From Caldilinea sp. CFX5 (GTDB taxonomy: Bacteria; Chloroflexota; Anaerolineae; Caldilineales; Caldilineaceae), in assembly GCA_021405325.1 (NCBI GenBank), contig QWII01000014.1, forward strand, positions 163,265 through 227,264: a stretch of 64,000 bases of DNA. Reading direction: 5' to 3'. Positions 35,692-44,023 of the stretch are shown here, in pieces. The notes beneath the pieces were generated by a model. The model saw only the letters and a list, made by a program, of their open reading frames with translations, ran no database searches and was not told where the DNA came from. Each line of letters starts with the position of its first letter. Position 1 is the first letter of the stretch. The translations under genes and the position numbers were made by a program.

Positions 35692-36152
35692 GTGATGGCG
35701 TCTTATGCTGATTTTATGCCACCCATCCTGTTTCTCGGTTTTTGGTTGTTTTTCTGCTACTGGATATCAGAAATGAGTGGCTGGCGTTACCTAGCGCAGA
35801 AGTATCCCGGAACCAAGGGATTCAGCAAGAAAAAATATATTTTCAAAGTCTACAGATGCAACAAGCAGACTTGCCGGTTAATCGTGGCGGCTACAACCAT
35901 GTTGTAACGATTGGGTTGGGAGATGAGGGGATGAGTCTATCAATGATTCTGCTCTTCCGGTTTGCCCATCCACCAATTGATATACCCTGGCAAGACATCA
36001 GAATGCAAGTGACCACTAGAGGAGGGTTCTGGCCGCTTACAAGCGTAAAAATTAACTTTGCTAAATCGGATATCGCAATCTATATTTCCTCTTCATTGGC
36101 AGAGAAAATCAGACGGGTAAGCAATTTATCGATTTCACAGGTGGCCAGTTGA
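35692..36152 (+). pseudogene. Membrane-anchored protein split by a frameshift at an A-run
   Basis: Two frames encode one protein of ~150 residues. The first (GTG 35692 or ATG 35695) gives an N-terminal transmembrane segment, PPILFLGFWLFFCYWIS, then SGWRYLAQKYPG. At AAGAAAAAAT (about 35830-35838) the correct reading moves to a second frame that continues QEKIYFQSLQMQQADLPVNR, then a beta-rich domain to 36152. The first frame after this point and the second before it are both nonsense in character. A one-base slip in the A-run explains it, so it may be a real mutation or a sequencing error. Family unknown. Confidence 0.7.
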
Positions 36153-36228
36153 ACTTGAATCTGTCAGTCCACTACCGTTAGACAACGTTTTACGAGAGAA
36201 ACAAAAGTTATCAAGGTTAGGAGATACT

Positions 36229-37566
36229 ATGTCCATTCATACAACGCTGGTCGAACAAGACCAGGCTCATCTACTCCATCCGCTCCATCACCCGTCAGCC
36301 CATGAGAACGCGCTGATCTTTGCATCGGGCCACGGCGTGAAGATGCGCACGACTGACGGCAAAGAGGTGATCGACGGGTTGGCCGGCCTTTGGAATGTCT
36401 TGGTCGGCCACGGACGCACCGAACTGGCCGACGCCGCCCGTGACCAGATGGCGACGCTGGCCTACTGCTCCAGCTATGTCGGCTCATCCAATGTGCCGGC
36501 GATTCGGCTGGCCGAACGGCTGGCGGGCTTTGCCTACCCCAACCTCAACACCACCTTCTTTACCTCCGGCGGCGCTGAGTCCAATGAGAGCGCCTTTAAG
36601 ACGGTGCGCCACTACTGGAAGCGCATGGGCAAGCCCGACAAGGTCAAGGTCATCGCCCGCACCAACGCCTATCACGGCATCACCCTGGCCGCCATGAGCG
36701 CCACGGGCCTGGGCGCCTACTGGCCGATGTTTGAGCCGCGTGTGCCCAACTTCCTGCATATTCCTGCACCCTATCCCTATCGCTTTGCCGGCGATGTGAA
36801 ACCGGGCGAAACGATTGGACAAGCGGCGGCGCGGGCCTTGGAAGAAGCGATCCTGCGCGAAGGGCCGGATACAGTGGGCGCCTTCATTGCCGAACCGGTG
36901 CAAGGCGCCGGCGGTGTCATAGTGCCGCCCGATGACTACTTCCCGCGCATCCGCGAAATTTGCGATGAATACAAAGTCCTCTTTATCGCCGACGAAGTGA
37001 TCACCGGCTTTGGGCGCACGGGCGAATGGTTCGCGCTCAACCGTTGGGGGGTCAAGCCGGACATTATGTCTTTTGCCAAGGGCATCACCAGCGGCTATCT
37101 GCCCCTGGGCGGCATCCAGATCTCCGATGAGATCCGCGCAGTGATCATGAATGCGCCGCCCAACGAACGCTGGATGCACGCCTACACCTACTCCGGCCAC
37201 CCGACCTGCTGCGCCGTGGCGCTGGTCAATCTCGACATTCTCGCCAACGAAGGCATGGTCGCCAATGCCGGTGTCATGGGCAAGCGGCTGCTCGACGGTC
37301 TCCACGCCCTGGCCGAGGAATTTGAGTGTATCGGCAATGTGCGCGGCCTGGGCCTCATGGCCGCCGTCGAGTTTGTCGCCGACCGGGCCACCAAAGCGCC
37401 GGCCAACCTGGGCGAAAAGGTGCGCAAAGCCGCCGTCGAACGCGGCCTTTTCACCCGCGCCATCGGCGACACCCTCGCCTTCGCCCCCCCGCTCATGATC
37501 AACGCCGACGAGATCGACCAGGTTTTGCAGATTTTGGGCGAGTCGATTGCGGCAGTGACGAAGTAG
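36229..37566 (+). CDS. Class III PLP-dependent aminotransferase (omega-transaminase type)
   Basis: A 445-residue aminotransferase. The cofactor-binding landmarks are TSGGAESNESAFKTVRHYWK (phosphate contact), FIAEPVQGAGGVIVPP, LFIADEVITGFGRTG (Asp to the pyridine N) and SFAKGITSGYLPLGG (Schiff-base Lys, near residue 285). This pattern fits omega-amino acid:pyruvate and related transaminases. Strong purine-rich sequence (AAGGTTAGGAG) precedes the ATG. GC content is higher here than in the preceding gene. The substrate cannot be told; beta-alanine, GABA or a diamine are typical options. Confidence 0.92.
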   Translation: MSIHTTLVEQDQAHLLHPLHHPSAHENALIFASGHGVKMRTTDGKEVIDGLAGLWNVLVGHGRTELADAARDQMATLAYCSSYVGSSNVPAIRLAERLAGFAYPNLNTTFFTSGGAESNESAFKTVRHYWKRMGKPDKVKVIARTNAYHGITLAAMSATGLGAYWPMFEPRVPNFLHIPAPYPYRFAGDVKPGETIGQAAARALEEAILREGPDTVGAFIAEPVQGAGGVIVPPDDYFPRIREICDEYKVLFIADEVITGFGRTGEWFALNRWGVKPDIMSFAKGITSGYLPLGGIQISDEIRAVIMNAPPNERWMHAYTYSGHPTCCAVALVNLDILANEGMVANAGVMGKRLLDGLHALAEEFECIGNVRGLGLMAAVEFVADRATKAPANLGEKVRKAAVERGLFTRAIGDTLAFAPPLMINADEIDQVLQILGESIAAVTK

Positions 37567-37574
37567 AATGTGAA

Positions 37575-37639
37575 ATTACGAGTTACGAGTTACAAATCTG
37601 AGCCTCGTAACTCGTAATTCGTAACTCGTAACTCGTAAT
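37575..37639. repeat. Palindromic intergenic repeat
   Basis: A perfect 19-bp inverted repeat, ATTACGAGTTACGAGTTAC at 37575-37593 and its complement at 37621-37639. Between lies a third, imperfect copy of the GTAACTCGTAA unit. It begins 9 nt after the aminotransferase stop and ends 9 nt before the methyltransferase start. It is probably a dispersed repeat that may act as an RNA stem between the two genes. Confidence 0.8.
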
Positions 37640-37648
37640 GGCGAAACC

Positions 37649-38110
37649 ATGCCCCACCCACTCCTACCCGCCCCCGGCTATTTCGGCATCGGCATTCATC
37701 AGGTGAAACGCACCGAAAATGTCGGGACGCTTTGGCGCAGCGCTTATCAACTAGGCGCGGCGTTTCTCTTTACCATTGGCGAACGTTATAAACCGCAGGC
37801 AGGGGATGTTTTCAAAAGCTGGCTGCGCATTCCGCTCTTTCGCTATGCCAGCTTTGAGCAGATGACCGAGACGGCGGCCTACAGTTGTCAGGTCGTCGGC
37901 GTGGAGATGGGTGGGACGCCGCTGCCGGATTTTGTCCACCCGGAGCGGGCTGTCTACATCTTGGGCGCGGAAGATGGCGGTCTGCCGACGGAGATCGCCG
38001 CCCGCTGTCATCAAGTGGTGAGCATTCCTGCCGTCCGCTTTGCCAGTTATAATGTCGCCGTTGCGGGAACCTTGATCATGTATGATAGAATGGTTAAGCA
38101 CGGTGGCTAA
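37649..38110 (+). CDS. SpoU/TrmH-family RNA 2'-O-methyltransferase
   Basis: A 153-residue SPOUT methyltransferase, close to the minimal size (TrmL-like). The three family motifs are present: motif 1 RTENVGTLWRSAYQLGA (Asn and Arg), motif 2 YILGAEDGGLP, and motif 3 VRFASYNVAVAGTLIMYDRM. These form the SAM-binding knot. No extra RNA-binding domain. The target, tRNA or rRNA, is not known. No clear ribosome-binding site because of the upstream palindrome. Confidence 0.9.
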   Translation: MPHPLLPAPGYFGIGIHQVKRTENVGTLWRSAYQLGAAFLFTIGERYKPQAGDVFKSWLRIPLFRYASFEQMTETAAYSCQVVGVEMGGTPLPDFVHPERAVYILGAEDGGLPTEIAARCHQVVSIPAVRFASYNVAVAGTLIMYDRMVKHGG

Positions 38111-38182
38111 TCAGAAATTATGCTATCATAATTATTGACTTAGCCTGTAAAAACCGTAAACTCGTTCTGAAAGGAGTTTCTC

Positions 38183-38512
38183 ATGCAAACTATTACGCTT
38201 GAAACGGATGTAGGTCAGGATGGTGCGCTAAATATCTCAATTCCTAGTGGTTTACCGCCAGGGAAGGTAGAAGTTGTGCTTGTCATTCAGCCCAAGACGG
38301 AGGTGGATAGCGTAAAAACGCACAAAGAGCAACCTGAATGGGACGAGGAAAAGGTGAACGACGACCAGGTATATACCAATGGTAGCAATCATCATAACAT
38401 TTCCCAAGTAGAACAAGGGAAACGTATGATGGAGCTGTTAGCAATTGCGCTAAAAGGGGTTGAATGGAGCGAAATCGAAGAAGGTCGGGCTGACGATGAG
38501 AATCGGTATTGA
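38183..38512 (+). CDS. Probable antitoxin of a VapBC-type pair
   Basis: A 109-residue protein beginning MQTITLETDVGQDGALNISI, a beta-strand start like AbrB/SpoVT-type or similar small antitoxins. An acidic middle and a C-terminal helix (GKRMMELLAIALKGVEWSEI) follow, which would bind the toxin. AAAGGAG precedes the ATG. It overlaps the PIN-domain toxin gene by 17 nt. Antitoxin identity rests mostly on this arrangement. Confidence 0.7.
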   Translation: MQTITLETDVGQDGALNISIPSGLPPGKVEVVLVIQPKTEVDSVKTHKEQPEWDEEKVNDDQVYTNGSNHHNISQVEQGKRMMELLAIALKGVEWSEIEEGRADDENRY

Positions 38513-38897
38513 TACCAGCTTTTTTATCAGCCAAATTAATGGTCAACCACGCGCTGTGCAGATTTGGCAAGAGTTTTTAGAGGGAAAACACCAATTTATT
38601 GTTTCGACCTTGTCCATTCATGAAATATTTATTTACTTTTACAGACGTGGTACTGGTGAACTCGCCTCCCAGTGGCAATCTTTGTTAATAGAATTTAAAA
38701 ACATTGTAATAGTCCCTGTGTCCGTTGACATTGCTGCTCGATCTGCTCGTCTTCGTCATGGTATGGGGTTGCCCGCCATTGATTCTTTGCTACTGGCAAC
38801 CTTCTTGCATCAAAATTGTGAATTGATAGTTTCTACGGATAACCATTTTCGTGTGGTTGCCGAACAACATGTTCTTCCGGTGGAGATAATAAGGTAG
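38496..38897 (+). CDS. PIN-domain toxin, VapC-like
   Basis: A 133-residue PIN-domain ribonuclease. The acidic residues are in place: Asp in RIGIDTSFFI (residues 2-11), Glu in LSIHEIFIYFY, and LPAIDSLLLATFL with ELIVSTDNHF at the C-terminus. The N-terminal ATG 38496 is chosen because it aligns with PIN proteins; the longer ORF start at 38460 would lie inside the antitoxin gene. The toxin stop abuts the ATG of the next gene, an unusual proximity for a toxin and a housekeeping enzyme. Confidence 0.88.
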   Translation: MRIGIDTSFFISQINGQPRAVQIWQEFLEGKHQFIVSTLSIHEIFIYFYRRGTGELASQWQSLLIEFKNIVIVPVSVDIAARSARLRHGMGLPAIDSLLLATFLHQNCELIVSTDNHFRVVAEQHVLPVEIIR

Positions 38898-40820
38898 ATG
38901 AATCCTTTTTTACAAAAAATACACGAGCAACCGCTCCTCGGCGACGGCGGCATGGGGACGATGCTCTATGCCAAGGGCGCCAGCAGTGAACAGTGCTTGG
39001 AACAGTTGGTGGTAACGCGACCGGGCTGGGTGACGGCGGTCCATCAAGCCTATGCCACCGCCGGCGCGGATGTGATCAAGAGTCACACCTTTGGCGCCAA
39101 CCGGGTGCGCCTGGCCGACTATGGCCTGGCCGACCATGTGCGCGAGTTCAATTTCAAAGCAGTGCGCCTCGTGCGCGATGTGCGCGAGATCGCCGGGCGG
39201 GCGCTCTTTATTGCCGGTAACGTCGGGCCGCTGGGCAAGCGCTTACAACCGCTGGGGCCGTTGACCGCCAACGAAGCCGCCGAAGCCTTTCGTGAACAGA
39301 TCAGCGTCCTCTGGGAAGCCGGGGCCGATTTCCTGCTCTTTGAGACCTTTAACAACCTGGATGAGCTACTGATTGCCGTGCGCGTCGCCAAGGAAATTTG
39401 TGATCTGCCCCTTGTCGCCTCCATGACCTACGCGCAGGACGGCTTGACCCTCACTGGTCTGTCACCACAGATTGTCACCGAGCGCTTGCTGGCCGATGGC
39501 GTTGATCTGGTGGGGGCCAACTGTAGCGTCGGGCCGGCGCAGATGTTGGAGTCGCTGGCCGCCATGCACAAGGCGACGCCCAACGCCCACTTTAGCGTCA
39601 TGCCCAACGCCGGGTTCCCGGAGCGGGTGGAGGGCCGTTTCTACTATCCCTCCAGTCCCGAATATTTTGCCCGCCATGTGCCGCTTTTCCTGGCGCAGAA
39701 TGCACGATTAATCGGCGGTTGCTGCGGCACTACGCCCATGCACACGCGCGCCATGCGCGCCGCGCTGAATGACCATTTGACCCAACAGAACGGGAATCGA
39801 CCCCAGCCGGTAGAAATCATTACGGTGAAGGATGAGGTGGCCGAACGCACCCACGACTATGCCATTGCCGAGGAGATGGCCCCGACCCCCTTCCTGCAAA
39901 AGTTACGCGACGGCAAATTTATGGTCAGCGTCGAGGTCGATCCGCCGCGCGGCTTTGTGGCGCAGAAGCAGATCGAAGGGGCGCGCCATGCCAAGTCGAT
40001 CGGCGCCGATGCTGTCAATGTGGCCGATAGTCCCACGGCGCGCGTCAGCATGAGTGCGCTCTCGCTCTGTATTCAAATCCAGCAGCAAGTTAACATTGAA
40101 ACAGTGTTGCACTTCACCACCCGTGACCGCTCATTAATGGGTCTCCAGGCCGACCTGATCGGCGCTCATGCGCTGGGGGTGCGCAATATCCTCGCCCTCA
40201 CCGGCGACCCGCCCAGCTTGGGCGACAACCGGCAAAGCACCCCCGTCTATGATGTCGATAGCATTGGCTTGGTGCGCATTATCAGCAAGTTTAACGAAGG
40301 CTACGACGCCAACGAGCGCGAGATGGGTCAACGGGGCGCCTTTACCATTGCCGTCGCCTGTGACCCGACGCGGCCCAACCTGAGCGAAGAGGTGGATCGC
40401 TTCCACCAAAAGGTGAGCGGCGGCGCCCATTTCACCATGACCCAGCCCATCTATGACCCGCAACTCTGGCGCAACTTCCTGGCAATCTATGAGGAGCGCT
40501 ACGGCGACTTCCCCGTGCCGGTGCTGATCGGTGTGCTGCCGTTACAGAGCCATCGCCACGCCTCCTTCCTCCACAACGAAGTGCCGGGCATCACCCTCAG
40601 CGAAGAGGCGCTAGAACGAATGCGCAAAGCCGGCGCCAATGGTCGCCAAGAGGGGGTCAAGATGGCGCAGGAACTGCTGCTCGAACTCAAAGAACTGCCC
40701 CACGTTCAGGGCGTCTATCTCATGCCCAGCTTTGGGCGCTATGAACTGGCTTGCCAGGTACTTGAAGTGTTGACCCCACAGGAGCGTGGCATCGCAGTCT
40801 CCACTCCTATACGGTCATAA
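38898..40820 (+). CDS. Bifunctional homocysteine S-methyltransferase / 5,10-methylenetetrahydrofolate reductase
   Basis: A 640-residue fusion. Residues 1-310 are a homocysteine methyltransferase with [13 protein letters not shown] at the N-terminus and the zinc-binding Cys residues in VGANCSVGP and [11 protein letters not shown]. After a linker, residues ~330-630 are a MetF-type reductase ([41 protein letters not shown]). Such fusions, known in Bacillota and Chloroflexota, make methyl-THF and methionine in one protein. The ATG follows the toxin stop directly, without its own clear ribosome-binding site, so translation is probably coupled. Confidence 0.93.
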   Translation: MNPFLQKIHEQPLLGDGGMGTMLYAKGASSEQCLEQLVVTRPGWVTAVHQAYATAGADVIKSHTFGANRVRLADYGLADHVREFNFKAVRLVRDVREIAGRALFIAGNVGPLGKRLQPLGPLTANEAAEAFREQISVLWEAGADFLLFETFNNLDELLIAVRVAKEICDLPLVASMTYAQDGLTLTGLSPQIVTERLLADGVDLVGANCSVGPAQMLESLAAMHKATPNAHFSVMPNAGFPERVEGRFYYPSSPEYFARHVPLFLAQNARLIGGCCGTTPMHTRAMRAALNDHLTQQNGNRPQPVEIITVKDEVAERTHDYAIAEEMAPTPFLQKLRDGKFMVSVEVDPPRGFVAQKQIEGARHAKSIGADAVNVADSPTARVSMSALSLCIQIQQQVNIETVLHFTTRDRSLMGLQADLIGAHALGVRNILALTGDPPSLGDNRQSTPVYDVDSIGLVRIISKFNEGYDANEREMGQRGAFTIAVACDPTRPNLSEEVDRFHQKVSGGAHFTMTQPIYDPQLWRNFLAIYEERYGDFPVPVLIGVLPLQSHRHASFLHNEVPGITLSEEALERMRKAGANGRQEGVKMAQELLLELKELPHVQGVYLMPSFGRYELACQVLEVLTPQERGIAVSTPIRS

Positions 40821-40881
40821 AATGGTAACACCGCTCAGTTTTTTCTGATGATAGACGTCGTTCTTCAAACAGAAGGCGTCC

Positions 40882-40948
40882 CCTACTTGATGGCACTTGC
40901 GCCTGCGATGAGATCGAGGCGTTTTAGGCTTACGTGCCATCAAGTAGG
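40882..40948. repeat. Inverted-repeat element 1
   Basis: A perfect 15-bp inverted repeat, CCTACTTGATGGCAC (40882-40896) and its complement (40934-40948). An inner CGCCT...AGGCG pair lies within the 37-nt spacer. It begins 62 nt after the MTHFR fusion stop and lacks a T-run, so it is either an RNA stem or a MITE-like remnant. Confidence 0.75.
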
Positions 40949-40972
40949 CTCGCAAGGATCGAGCAATTCTTG

Positions 40973-41001
40973 TTGACAAAGGCATTGGAAACTGATATAG
41001 T
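40973..41001 (+). promoter_or_regulatory. Sigma-70 promoter, TTGACA-17-TATAGT
   Basis: Consensus -35 (40973-40978) and near-consensus -10 (40996-41001) with the ideal 17-bp spacer. It points at the glycosyltransferase pseudogene, with inverted-repeat element 2 lying in between. Confidence 0.65.
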
Positions 41002-41031
41002 AAGCAACAGACATTTATGTAAACCAAGCAG

Positions 41032-41120
41032 GAACGACATAAGCAATATACGGCGGCTCGTTGTTCGTGCTGAGTTCCAGGCTTTGCCCGTTTTGCCGCC
41101 GTATACCGCTTATGTCGTTC
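41032..41120. repeat. Inverted-repeat element 2
   Basis: Two 26-bp arms (41032-41057 and 41095-41120), identical but for two positions, starting GAACGACATAAGC and ending TATACGGCGGC, around a 37-nt spacer. Size and shape suggest a MITE or a very large stem-loop. No clear target-site duplication is visible. Confidence 0.8.
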
Positions 41121-41275
41121 GGCAGCTCAGACATGTCTCACGATTTCCCAATCGTAGTCCCAACATGGCGTAGACACATCCTACAGACATCAACACCTGC
41201 CGCATGATATTTGGATACCATAGCTATATAGCATTTTTCAACAGCATGTACGTGAAGCAAGAATGGAGAAATTGA

Positions 41276-42248
41276 TTGAGAATCTTATTTACTACCAGTG
41301 GTGGTATGGGCAATTTCAATCCACTTGTCCCCCTTGCCCAAGCCCTCCAAGCGCGTAGCCACCAAATCGCATTCGCAACACCCGCCCGCTTTAGTTCAGT
41401 AGTCACAGATGCTGGGTTCGAGGCGATTCCGGCGGGCTTAGATATGACATTTCGTGAATATCGGGAGCACCTGGGCCAGCTGCCACCTGGCGCAAATGAG
41501 GTGGCTGAGGTATTTGTGAAGTGAATACGCTGCGTTTCGGCAGACGCATGGCCTACCACCCGACCCGCAGTACCGCGAATACTTCCGCTACATGTATATC
41601 CACCACGTTCCAGAGTGTATTAGCCCGCTATCGCCAAGTATCGCTGATCATAGTCACCTTATTCGTCCCGAGTTTCCCGCCGAGGCAGGCGCAGCACTGC
41701 CGAACTGGAGCGATCAGTTGACCGATCTGCCCACCGTCTATGTCACACTTGGCACCGTTTTTAATCAGACCCGTGGGCTGATCGAGACGATTCTGGCAGC
41801 GCTTGGGCAGGGCGAATACAATGTCATTGTCACTGTCGGCATTGAGCGCGATCCGCAGGAATTCGGCGCACAACTGCCGTCTGTGCATATTGAGCGCTAT
41901 CTCCCACAAGCGGCTATTCTGCCAAGGTGCGATATTGTAATATGTCATGGTGGGTCAGGAACGCTCCTCGGGGCATTAGCACATGGCAAGCCACTGTTGA
42001 TTATTCCATTGAGTGGCGATCACTTTCCAAGTGCAAATCGGCTGGCCGCATTGGAGGTCGCTCAGGTGCTGCACATTTCCGAGGTGACGATCGAATCTGT
42101 GCGCACGACAATACACCACATGCTCGCGACCTCACGTTATCAAGAACATGCGTCCAGCATCAAGGAAGATATTGCAGCAATGCCATCTCCAAACGATGTT
42201 GCGCGGATTCTCGAAGCGCAGTGGCAAACTTGGCGTACTCCCGCGTGA
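41276..42248 (+). pseudogene. MGT-family glycosyltransferase with internal deletion
   Basis: Remnant of a UDP-dependent macrolide-type glycosyltransferase (GT1). The first part (TTG 41276 after GGAG) gives RILFTTSGGMGNFNPLVPLA, the donor-independent N-terminal fold, and stops at 41524. The other part is in a different frame, from about 41526 (FRQTHGLPPDPQYREYFRYM) through the acceptor-linker to the donor-binding C-domain (YVTLGTVFN, CHGGSGTLLGALAHGKPLLI), ending at 42248. Roughly 80 residues between the two parts are absent compared with the usual ~400-residue family. So the gene has lost its middle and its frame. Confidence 0.85.
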
Positions 42249-42309
42249 GATACTCATTTTCTGTCGAACAACCGCACGGCACATTGCTGCACGTATTGGA
42301 GGATAGATA

Positions 42310-42774
42310 ATGCTCGATATTAGTTTCTATTCAACCAGCGGAAAACCGCCGATGACCATCGACGTTTCAGAGCCTTTTTATGAATGGTTAATTCATAGTG
42401 ATTTTACTGAAATCGGTGTTTCGCGTCCCCATCCGATCGTACTCGATGATGAAACAGTAGAACTGGATGTGGTTGATTTAGATAGGAGTTACGCAGTTGG
42501 ACAAGACCTGTCAGGTTTGCGAAACCTGACAGGTCTCTGGTAGCGCCCGTCAACTGCGTAACTCCTATTAGAAAAAGGTCATATTAGTAATCGACAACGA
42601 TTTCGAGAGTTTTTGCTGGAAGTCATTGCGAAAGAAGCGGGTCGGATGTTGCAGGATCTGGGCGAGTCTCCTTCTCACAAAAAATATCAGGAAGGCACCT
42701 ATAAACTGAGAAAGTTAGAGCAACTTCGCCTTGGCATTGAAGATCCAAGCTATCAATTTCTCCAAAGGGTATAA
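42310..42774 (+). pseudogene. Small gene of unknown function interrupted by a MITE-like insertion
   Basis: Begins MLDISFYSTSGKPPMTIDVS and reads to ELDVVDL, where an 85-bp inverted-repeat element enters and brings a TAG stop (42541-42543). Removing the element and one copy of the 5-bp duplication TTAGA joins the frame exactly: VVDLEKGHISNRQRF, then a helical, Lys/Glu-rich tail (REFLLEVIAKEAGRML) to TAA at 42772-42774. The restored protein has 124 residues. Family unknown; the N-terminus is beta-like, the C-terminus helical. Confidence 0.85.
42483..42567. mobile_element. 85-bp MITE with nested palindrome and 5-bp target duplication
   Basis: Terminal inverted repeats of 17 bp, TAGGAGTTACGCAGTTG (42483-42499) and its complement (42551-42567). 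The direct duplication TTAGA flanks it (42478-42482 and 42568-42572). An inner perfect palindrome has 14-bp arms, GACCTGTCAGGTTT (42505-42518) and complement (42522-42535), around a 3-nt loop. It has no coding capacity and must have been mobilised by a transposase elsewhere. Excision restores the host reading frame. Confidence 0.9.
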
Positions 42775-43120
42775 AATTGCTTGCTCAGGCTTGGCAAAGT
42801 GGATGGGAAACGGCGCAAGACACCGCTCCTACTCACCGACACAGACAAGACCAAACCGCCGAACATGATGTTTAGCAGACCAGAGAAGATTATGCGCAAG
42901 TAGCGTTCCTCGCCCGCTTTGAGGTTGATTTGTTCGTCACGTTGCCGTCCCGCTGTTTCCCTGGCTACTAAACATCGTGTTCGCCCGCTTCCAGGTTGTC
43001 GGTCATGCTATTCCTAATGTCAATTGGTCCGGATGGCGATGTGTAGTCTTATAAAGAGTTAATCAAGAAGGCAGATGCCCAGTTTGATGACCAGTTAGCC
43101 CAATTGAAGCAGCAACTAGA
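42775..43120. other. Decayed region with inverted-repeat element 4
   Basis: About 350 bases without an intact gene. Imperfect inverted repeats CGAACATGATGTTTAGCAG (42860-42878) and CTACTAAACATCGTGTTCG (42965-42983) bound a ~124-bp element. The last ~80 bases before 43121 read KELIKKADAQFDDQLAQLKQ in one frame with no start codon, possibly the end of a toxin gene that preceded the antitoxin remnant. Confidence 0.55.
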
Positions 43121-43324
43121 ATGGCGAAAGGCCCAATCTACCAAGAAATCTGGGATAAACTACCTGCTGAACGCAAGGCACGGCTTGAAGCGTGCACGCG
43201 CAAAGTAGAGATAGACGATCTCACCCTTCAGGAATTACGTAGGGTAGCAAATCTGACACAGGCCGATGTATCCCAGGAAAATGGTATGCCTCAGTCGAAT
43301 GTCTCTCGACTGGGAAACGGCTGA
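43121..43324 (+). pseudogene. Truncated XRE/HigA-like antitoxin
   Basis: A 67-residue ORF with the start of an HTH: LTLQELRRVANLTQADVSQE, then NGMPQSNVSRLGNG and a stop. HigA-type antitoxins continue past this second HTH helix with LEK-type residues and ~30 more residues. A small indel around CTGGGAAACGG (43309-43319) probably broke the frame. The DNA just before it may be the remains of the partner toxin. Confidence 0.65.
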
Positions 43325-43479
43325 AATATGCTTTCTTCTTTCCTTCGTTCTCCACTATACCTCTGATCCATGCCCTGGCACATTCTCTGTGAAGTCGCTA
43401 CGCTGTAAGCTTCGGCAACGGAAGCGTTCATCACCCGTTGAACCGACGCAGCGTCACGCAAACAACACAGAGGGAAACG

Positions 43480-43944
43480 ATGCAAATCGATCTACAAGTC
43501 AACGGCGTCAACCACACCCTGGCGCTCGAACCGCGCCGCACCTTGCTCGATGCGTTGCGCTACAACCTACAGTTGACCGGCGCCAAAAAAGTCTGCGACA
43601 TGGGCAACTGTGGCGCTTGCACCGTCTTGGTGGACGGCCAGGCCATGTACGCTTGTCTGCTGCTGGCAGTAGATTGCGATGATCGCGCCATCACCACCAT
43701 TGAAGGCATCGCCGACGACGAAGAACTGGCGCCGGTGCAACGCGCCTTTATCGAAGCCGACGCCTTTCAATGCGGCTTTTGCACCGCCGGCCAAATTATG
43801 AGCTTGCAAGGGCTGCTCAACAGCACCCCCGCTCCTACCGACGCCGACATAGTACGGGCAGTGACCGGCAACCTCTGTCGTTGCGGCGCTTACCAACACA
43901 TTCTCACCGCCGGTCGTCTGGCTGCACAAATGAGTCAGGGTTAG
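43480..43944 (+). CDS. Xanthine dehydrogenase-type small subunit (two 2Fe-2S clusters)
   Basis: A 154-residue electron-transfer subunit. The N-terminal plant-ferredoxin-type cluster has CDMGNCGACTVLVDG, with its last Cys in MYACLLLA. The second cluster, in the helical C-terminal domain, has CGFCTAGQIM and LCRCGAY. This is the coxS/xdhC-type subunit of molybdenum hydroxylases. ATG 43480 has GAGGGAAAC upstream, so it is chosen over the start at 43438. The large subunit gene follows after a perfect hairpin. Confidence 0.93.
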   Translation: MQIDLQVNGVNHTLALEPRRTLLDALRYNLQLTGAKKVCDMGNCGACTVLVDGQAMYACLLLAVDCDDRAITTIEGIADDEELAPVQRAFIEADAFQCGFCTAGQIMSLQGLLNSTPAPTDADIVRAVTGNLCRCGAYQHILTAGRLAAQMSQG

Positions 43945-43995
43945 GTGGTTCGTTCGTTGGTTTCGACAAGCTCAACCAACGAACGAACCACCTAA
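43941..43995. repeat. Perfect 22-bp hairpin spanning the small-subunit stop codon
   Basis: Perfect inverted repeat, arms 43941-43962 (beginning TTAGGTGGTTCGTTCG) and 43974-43995, loop of 11 nt (TCGACAAGCTC). It contains the stop codon of the small-subunit gene and ends 28 nt before the large-subunit start. No T-run follows. It may tune the ratio of the two subunits. Confidence 0.85.
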
Positions 43996-44023
43996 CTAAC
44001 CAACGAACCAAAGGAACACCACC

